A stretch of DNA of 9,311 nucleotides from positions 1-9,311 of the forward strand of contig JAGODU010000155.1 in the NCBI GenBank assembly GCA_017998095.1, given 5' to 3'. The translations under genes and the position numbers were made by a program. Numbering within the stretch: position 1 is the stretch's first letter; the number at the start of each line of letters is the position of its first letter. This stretch comes from Prolixibacteraceae bacterium. Its GTDB lineage: Bacteria; Bacteroidota; Bacteroidia; Bacteroidales; Prolixibacteraceae. The notes beneath the pieces were generated by a model. The model was not told the origin of the DNA. It did no database searches and worked only from the letters and a program-made list of their open reading frames with translations. This document shows, piece after piece, positions 6,712 through 9,311 of the stretch.

Positions 6712-7302
6712 CTATGGTGTAACAGTAAATTCAGGCTCATAAACTTCAGTAAACCAGCTGGTTATAGTTGATGCTATAACTCCTGTATCGTCCTCATTTA
6801 CTTCTGCTTTCCATGGATGATTATCATTATCATCTACTTTATTTCTTCTCATAACAGTGCCTTCAATGGTAGGTGTCTGAAAGGTTATGCTGTCTCCCTT
6901 AGTCTGAAGATTAGTTGCAGGTATTCCGAATTTAACCTTGTAAAGCCAGAAATATCTGTATTTTCCGTTAGCTTTCTTTGCCCTGAATCCTATTGCAACA
7001 GGCTCACCTCCATCTTCACTTGTAGATATTAACACCTTATTATCATCAATCTTAGCCCCGGTCAAATCACCTGCAGCAGTAGAACCAATATCATCAATTC
7101 CAAGTGAAAGTTTGCCATTTTTAAATTCCTTAACTACAACAGCAGCACCATCATCTGCATAAAGAATTGCCTCCGCAAGTTCGATTGATAAATCAGCTTT
7201 TATTGCTTTTGCAAGTTTTACCGGCTCTGCATATGTTTCTATCTCGTCAGTGTCTTCTGTAATCTTTGAATAATATAAACTATCAAGTCCTATTGTTGCC
7301 AT
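6712..7302 (-). CDS. Major tail (tube) protein, phi13 family
   Basis: Hexameric rings of this protein stack to form the tail tube around the tape measure. The 196-residue length and sequence pattern (MATIGLDSLYYSKIT at the start, then AVVVKEFKNGKLSLGIDDIG, IGFRAKKANGKYRYFWLYKVKFGIP and a Thr/Ile-rich stretch ending TPTIEGTVMRR) match the phi13-type major tail proteins of Firmicutes phages. The YRYFWLYKVKF strand and the following SITFQTPTIEG segment belong to the conserved beta core. Translation starts after GGAGGG with a 6-base spacer; the gap to the tail terminator gene is only 2 bases and to gpG 13 bases. There is no added immunoglobulin-like domain at the C-terminus, as some phages have. 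Confidence 0.93.
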   Translation of the reverse strand: MATIGLDSLYYSKITEDTDEIETYAEPVKLAKAIKADLSIELAEAILYADDGAAVVVKEFKNGKLSLGIDDIGSTAAGDLTGAKIDDNKVLISTSEDGGEPVAIGFRAKKANGKYRYFWLYKVKFGIPATNLQTKGDSITFQTPTIEGTVMRRNKVDDNDNHPWKAEVNEDDTGVIASTITSWFTEVYEPEFTVTP

Positions 7303-7304
7303 TT

Positions 7305-7643
7305 TTATCCCTCCAATTTATATAATTTTGCCACATCAATGGCATAATGGTGAAAGCCGGTATCATCTTCATGACCGATGTACCGGCGGTCTGTTATGGT
7401 AAAGTCTGCACTCAATAGAGAGCAGACAATTGTTTTTTTAAGTTGTGTATAATTGCCTTTAACAAAAAGGGACAGCCTTGCTTCCTGTATTTCATATCCC
7501 GGTTCATTATCTCCATGCAGCTCAAAAGTATCTACAAGGGGAGTAATAACCATATATTTATTAGGGGGAGTATCTGAAAACACTCCTGTCTCTATTGGAA
7601 CTAAAGGTGAAATAAGGGTAATTAATTCTTCCAACATACTCAT
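7305..7643 (-). CDS. Probable tail terminator / tail completion protein
   Basis: By position, between the gp10-like gene and the major tail protein, this 112-residue protein should cap the tail tube at the head-proximal end. The sequence supports this only moderately: a helix first (MLEELITLISPLV), then alternating beta strands (KYMVITPLVDTFELHGD, QEARLSLFVKGNYTQLKK) and a final FHHYAIDVAKLYKLEG, the alpha/beta pattern of small Gram-positive tail completion proteins. Its ATG overlaps the upstream stop in an ATGA arrangement, with AAGGAGG upstream at a long spacer, so translational coupling is likely. Confidence 0.75.
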   Translation of the reverse strand: MSMLEELITLISPLVPIETGVFSDTPPNKYMVITPLVDTFELHGDNEPGYEIQEARLSLFVKGNYTQLKKTIVCSLLSADFTITDRRYIGHEDDTGFHHYAIDVAKLYKLEG

Positions 7644-8071
7644 AAGTTTTCTACCTCCTTGTCAAAGGCCTCTATCATGGCATTAATACATGCCTTCCTA
7701 CTTGCTGATTTAGCGGGTTTTAGAAAGGGTTTAGGTGGCTGCCCGCTTTTACCGTATTCCAAAACACCGGCAATCATTGAATTGCTTTTTCCATCAGAGC
7801 GAGGCTCGGAAAAACCAACTTTGACATTAGAATTACCATTCTTATCAATAAGAGCAGGGGAGACACCAAGGGCAGAAACAAGTTCCCCGGTGGAACGACT
7901 TTTTCCTTTTATATTAGTGCCAATAATACTTTGTAAATTAGACTTAACCTTCTCTTTTACAACTTTGCCACCGGCTTCAAGGACCTTAGGAATTATTTCA
8001 TCTGTCTTATCACCAAGCTTTGAAATCTTTAGAAGAAAATCTTCAGGCATTTTCATAACAGCCTTAGCCAC
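7640..8071 (-). CDS. HK97 gp10-like head-tail joining protein
   Basis: The 143-residue protein belongs to the HK97 gp10-like family, found between head closure and tail terminator genes in siphophages and needed for neck or tail completion. The clearest signature is LEYGKSGQPPKPFLKPA near residues 107-123, the conserved E-(Y)-G...PPKPFLKPA segment of that family. An N-terminal amphipathic helix (LLKISKLGDKTDEIIPKVLEAGGKVVKEKVKSNL) and a C-terminal helix (ACINAMIEAFDKEVENL) flank it. The start is GTG at 8071, supported by AGGAGGT with an 8-base spacer; the next ATG lies five codons on. The gene overlaps its upstream neighbour by 8 bases and its downstream neighbour by 4. Confidence 0.9.
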   Translation of the reverse strand: MAKAVMKMPEDFLLKISKLGDKTDEIIPKVLEAGGKVVKEKVKSNLQSIIGTNIKGKSRSTGELVSALGVSPALIDKNGNSNVKVGFSEPRSDGKSNSMIAGVLEYGKSGQPPKPFLKPAKSASRKACINAMIEAFDKEVENL

Positions 8072-8396
8072 TTGGCTTCACCTCCTTTGCGAGTACCTCA
8101 ATATACATTTTTCGATTTTTAATATTCTCAACCGAAATTATCTCAAAACGTTCATCTTTTGTTACAATAATCATATCAGGTGTAACTGTAGCACCGGGAA
8201 TACATCGAAATCTAAAAAGGTCGGTAGCAACTGAGAAGGTTGCTCTGTTAGCCCACTTCTCAGTTCCATGACGTTTCTCTCTATAAGCTCGAACTGAAAC
8301 AATAATAACGTCAGCTTCAGTAGAAAAACCCTCAGAATCTTTGACAGTTACCTTCTGTAATATGTCAATAAAGGTATTCATTTTACCAAAGCTCAT
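8064..8396 (-). CDS. Head closure / head-tail adaptor protein (SPP1 gp16-like)
   Basis: Proteins of this family sit below the connector ring, stop DNA leaking from the head and provide the docking surface for the tail. The 110 residues show the characteristic order: MNTFIDILQKVTVKDSEGFSTE, then a strand with VRAYREKRHGTEKWANRATFSVATDLFRFR, then IVTKDERFEIISVENIKNRKMYIEVLAKEV. This is the compact beta-barrel pattern of phage head-tail adaptors. The ATG at 8396 has GGAAGGTG just upstream. An in-frame ATG five codons later is possible but has no better ribosome site. It begins one base after the connector gene ends. Confidence 0.9.
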   Translation of the reverse strand: MSFGKMNTFIDILQKVTVKDSEGFSTEADVIIVSVRAYREKRHGTEKWANRATFSVATDLFRFRCIPGATVTPDMIIVTKDERFEIISVENIKNRKMYIEVLAKEVKPSG

Positions 8397-8397
8397 A

Positions 8398-8706
8398 CTA
8401 CACCTTCCAATCTCTGTCCAACCGTAAGAGCAGGTTTACCGTATTCCATACCTGCTCTGCGGCTTGAACATTATCTGAGTAAAAACCTCCAGTGCTCCCA
8501 TCCCTTGATTCATAGAAGTGGGAAGACAACATAATCACCGCTTGTTCAGTAGTTGGAGGCATTTGATTATCTGCATAAAAGTTTTCTGAAAGATGCTGAT
8601 AGCTCTCAGCGTACTTTACAGCGGCGGTAATATATAACTGCAAGAGTTCATCATCTTCACTGTGCTCGAGAATAAGATTTGCTTTGACTTTTTCTAATAG
8701 TGTCAT
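8398..8706 (-). CDS. Head-tail connector protein (HK97 gp6 / YqbG-type)
   Basis: This 102-residue, mostly helical protein matches the gp6-like connector family that forms a ring below the portal. Family features are the N-terminal MTLLEKVKANLILEHSEDDELLQLYITAAVKYAESY (two helices, with the conserved acidic D-x-x-L-x-x-x-I/L-x-x-A pattern), the central TEQAVIMLSSHFYESRD and the C-terminal helix VWNTVNLLLRLDRDW. The start follows an AAAGGCGGTGG region. A gap of 19 bases separates it from the head fiber gene. Confidence 0.92.
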   Translation of the reverse strand: MTLLEKVKANLILEHSEDDELLQLYITAAVKYAESYQHLSENFYADNQMPPTTEQAVIMLSSHFYESRDGSTGGFYSDNVQAAEQVWNTVNLLLRLDRDWKV

Positions 8707-8725
8707 TATTAACCACCGCCTTTCA

Positions 8726-9311
8726 TCAGTTTTCTATAATAACCATACAAGTGGTTTCGCTATACCCAGAAGCCCATAGAGTGAAGATTTTTGGTGTATC
8801 AATAATTTCATCACACTTAAGCCACATTACAATATCGCCGGCAGATCCTCCAACTGAAGCAGCCTCTGTTACATCATCAGATGTAAGCTGATAACCGTTG
8901 TATTTTACTGCTGTAATATCAGGTAGCCCTGTTGTAATATTCATGCCAATCCACTTATGTGTACCTTGTTCCAGATTGGAACTGGGGAATGCTACAAGTT
9001 CATCAACATCTACAGACACAGTAATAACGTCATCTTCAATTGAAATATCTGTAACCTTGCTTTGATTTGCAATAAGTTCTTCACCGGAGGGTGTCGAAAT
9101 TTTTGCTACAGAAACATTCCATGTATCTGTTTCCATATATCCTACGTCTTTAAGTTTTAGAAGAAGTTCGTTAAAGTTATCTTTTAAACCTGCTACAGTA
9201 GTTGCAGTGCTTGCAGCTTGGTTTTTAGCTGCAGGAAGCCCCGTTACTGAGGCTCCTTTCTTAATTTCAAGAGTACCGCCTATGACGGTTTTATCTCCGC
9301 CTTGCTCTGTA
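8726..9311 (-). CDS. Head fiber protein, C-terminal 194 residues (partial)
   Basis: The frame is open to the right edge, so the N-terminus lies outside the window; an internal ATG at 9136 is not the start. By hand translation the upstream part reads GGTLEIKKGASVTGLPAAKN, then NQAASTATTVAGL and DNFNELLLKLKDVGYM. This A-T-T-V-A-G-L...F-N-x-L-L-x-K-L pattern is the signature of phage head fiber proteins (phi29 gp8.5-like), which decorate capsids and are often encoded after the major capsid gene. About 135 beta-rich residues follow (for example VTDISIEDDVITVSVDVDEL and GTHKWIGMNITTGLPDI), a likely second globular domain. Its stop is 19 bases before the connector start. Confidence 0.85.
   Translation of the reverse strand, partial: TEQGGDKTVIGGTLEIKKGASVTGLPAAKNQAASTATTVAGLKDNFNELLLKLKDVGYMETDTWNVSVAKISTPSGEELIANQSKVTDISIEDDVITVSVDVDELVAFPSSNLEQGTHKWIGMNITTGLPDITAVKYNGYQLTSDDVTEAASVGGSAGDIVMWLKCDEIIDTPKIFTLWASGYSETTCMVIIEN

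Noticed and set aside
6312..6740. Longer gpG starting at an ATG at 6740.
   Set aside because: It would overlap the end of the major tail protein. The ATG at 6698 has a perfect AGGAGGT, and the homologous proteins begin near ITIGEVDYTL.
7659..8234. Plus-strand open frame of 191 codons opposite the gp10-like and head closure genes.
   Set aside because: It is the longest antisense frame, but both genes beneath it are recognised structural families. Its protein shows no familiar pattern, and all real genes here are on the minus strand.
8726..9136. Head fiber gene as a complete 136-residue gene starting at the ATG at 9136.
   Set aside because: The frame continues open to the window edge, and the upstream translation carries the head fiber signature, so the ATG is internal.

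Overview
The window is the head-to-tail part of the late (structural) operon of a tailed siphophage, most likely a prophage. Every gene I can support lies on the minus strand, so the biological order runs from base 9311 down to base 1. The AT-rich DNA, the strong AGGAGG-type ribosome binding sites, the phi13-type major tail protein, the head fiber protein and the Dit/Tal baseplate pair all point to a Firmicutes host, probably a Clostridia member. That host call is inference; no host gene is present.

Reading downstream, the head and connector part contains the C-terminal part of a head fiber protein (8726-9311, open at the right edge). It is followed by a head-tail connector (8398-8706), a head closure protein (8064-8396), an HK97 gp10-like protein (7640-8071) and a probable tail terminator (7305-7643). 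The tail part starts with the major tail (tube) protein (6712-7302). Next is the tail assembly chaperone gpG (6312-6698), which is extended to a gpGT fusion (6124-6698) by a textbook -1 ribosomal frameshift signal: an A AAA AAC slippery site, a 5-base spacer and a 12-bp stem that contains the gpG stop codon. The gpT part is not visible as an ATG-initiated ORF.

The expected next gene is the tape measure, but a 1.5-kb cassette separates it from gpGT. The cassette has its own sigma-A-like promoter (6044-6072), a 35-base palindrome next to that promoter, three genes and a probable intrinsic terminator (4629-4654). The genes encode a Phd/YefM-like domain joined to a HARE-HTH-like winged helix (5594-6007), an unrecognised 105-residue protein (5247-5564) and a single-domain GIY-YIG nuclease with its key residues present (4690-5205). 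This looks like an independently controlled moron: a toxin-antitoxin, phage-exclusion or selfish nuclease element placed inside the tail operon. It is the most unusual thing in the window.

The structural operon then resumes with the tape measure protein (2425-4602), whose C-terminal half carries a hydrophobic repeat with an exact 22-residue spacing. The distal tail protein Dit (1724-2425) follows, and then a Tal-type tail-tip/endopeptidase protein (1-1711, open at the left edge) that uses a TTG start. Gene spacing in the structural part is tight, with 1-19 base gaps or short overlaps. No stretch over 300 bases lacks a gene, and I saw no tRNA, CRISPR array, insertion sequence or attachment site.
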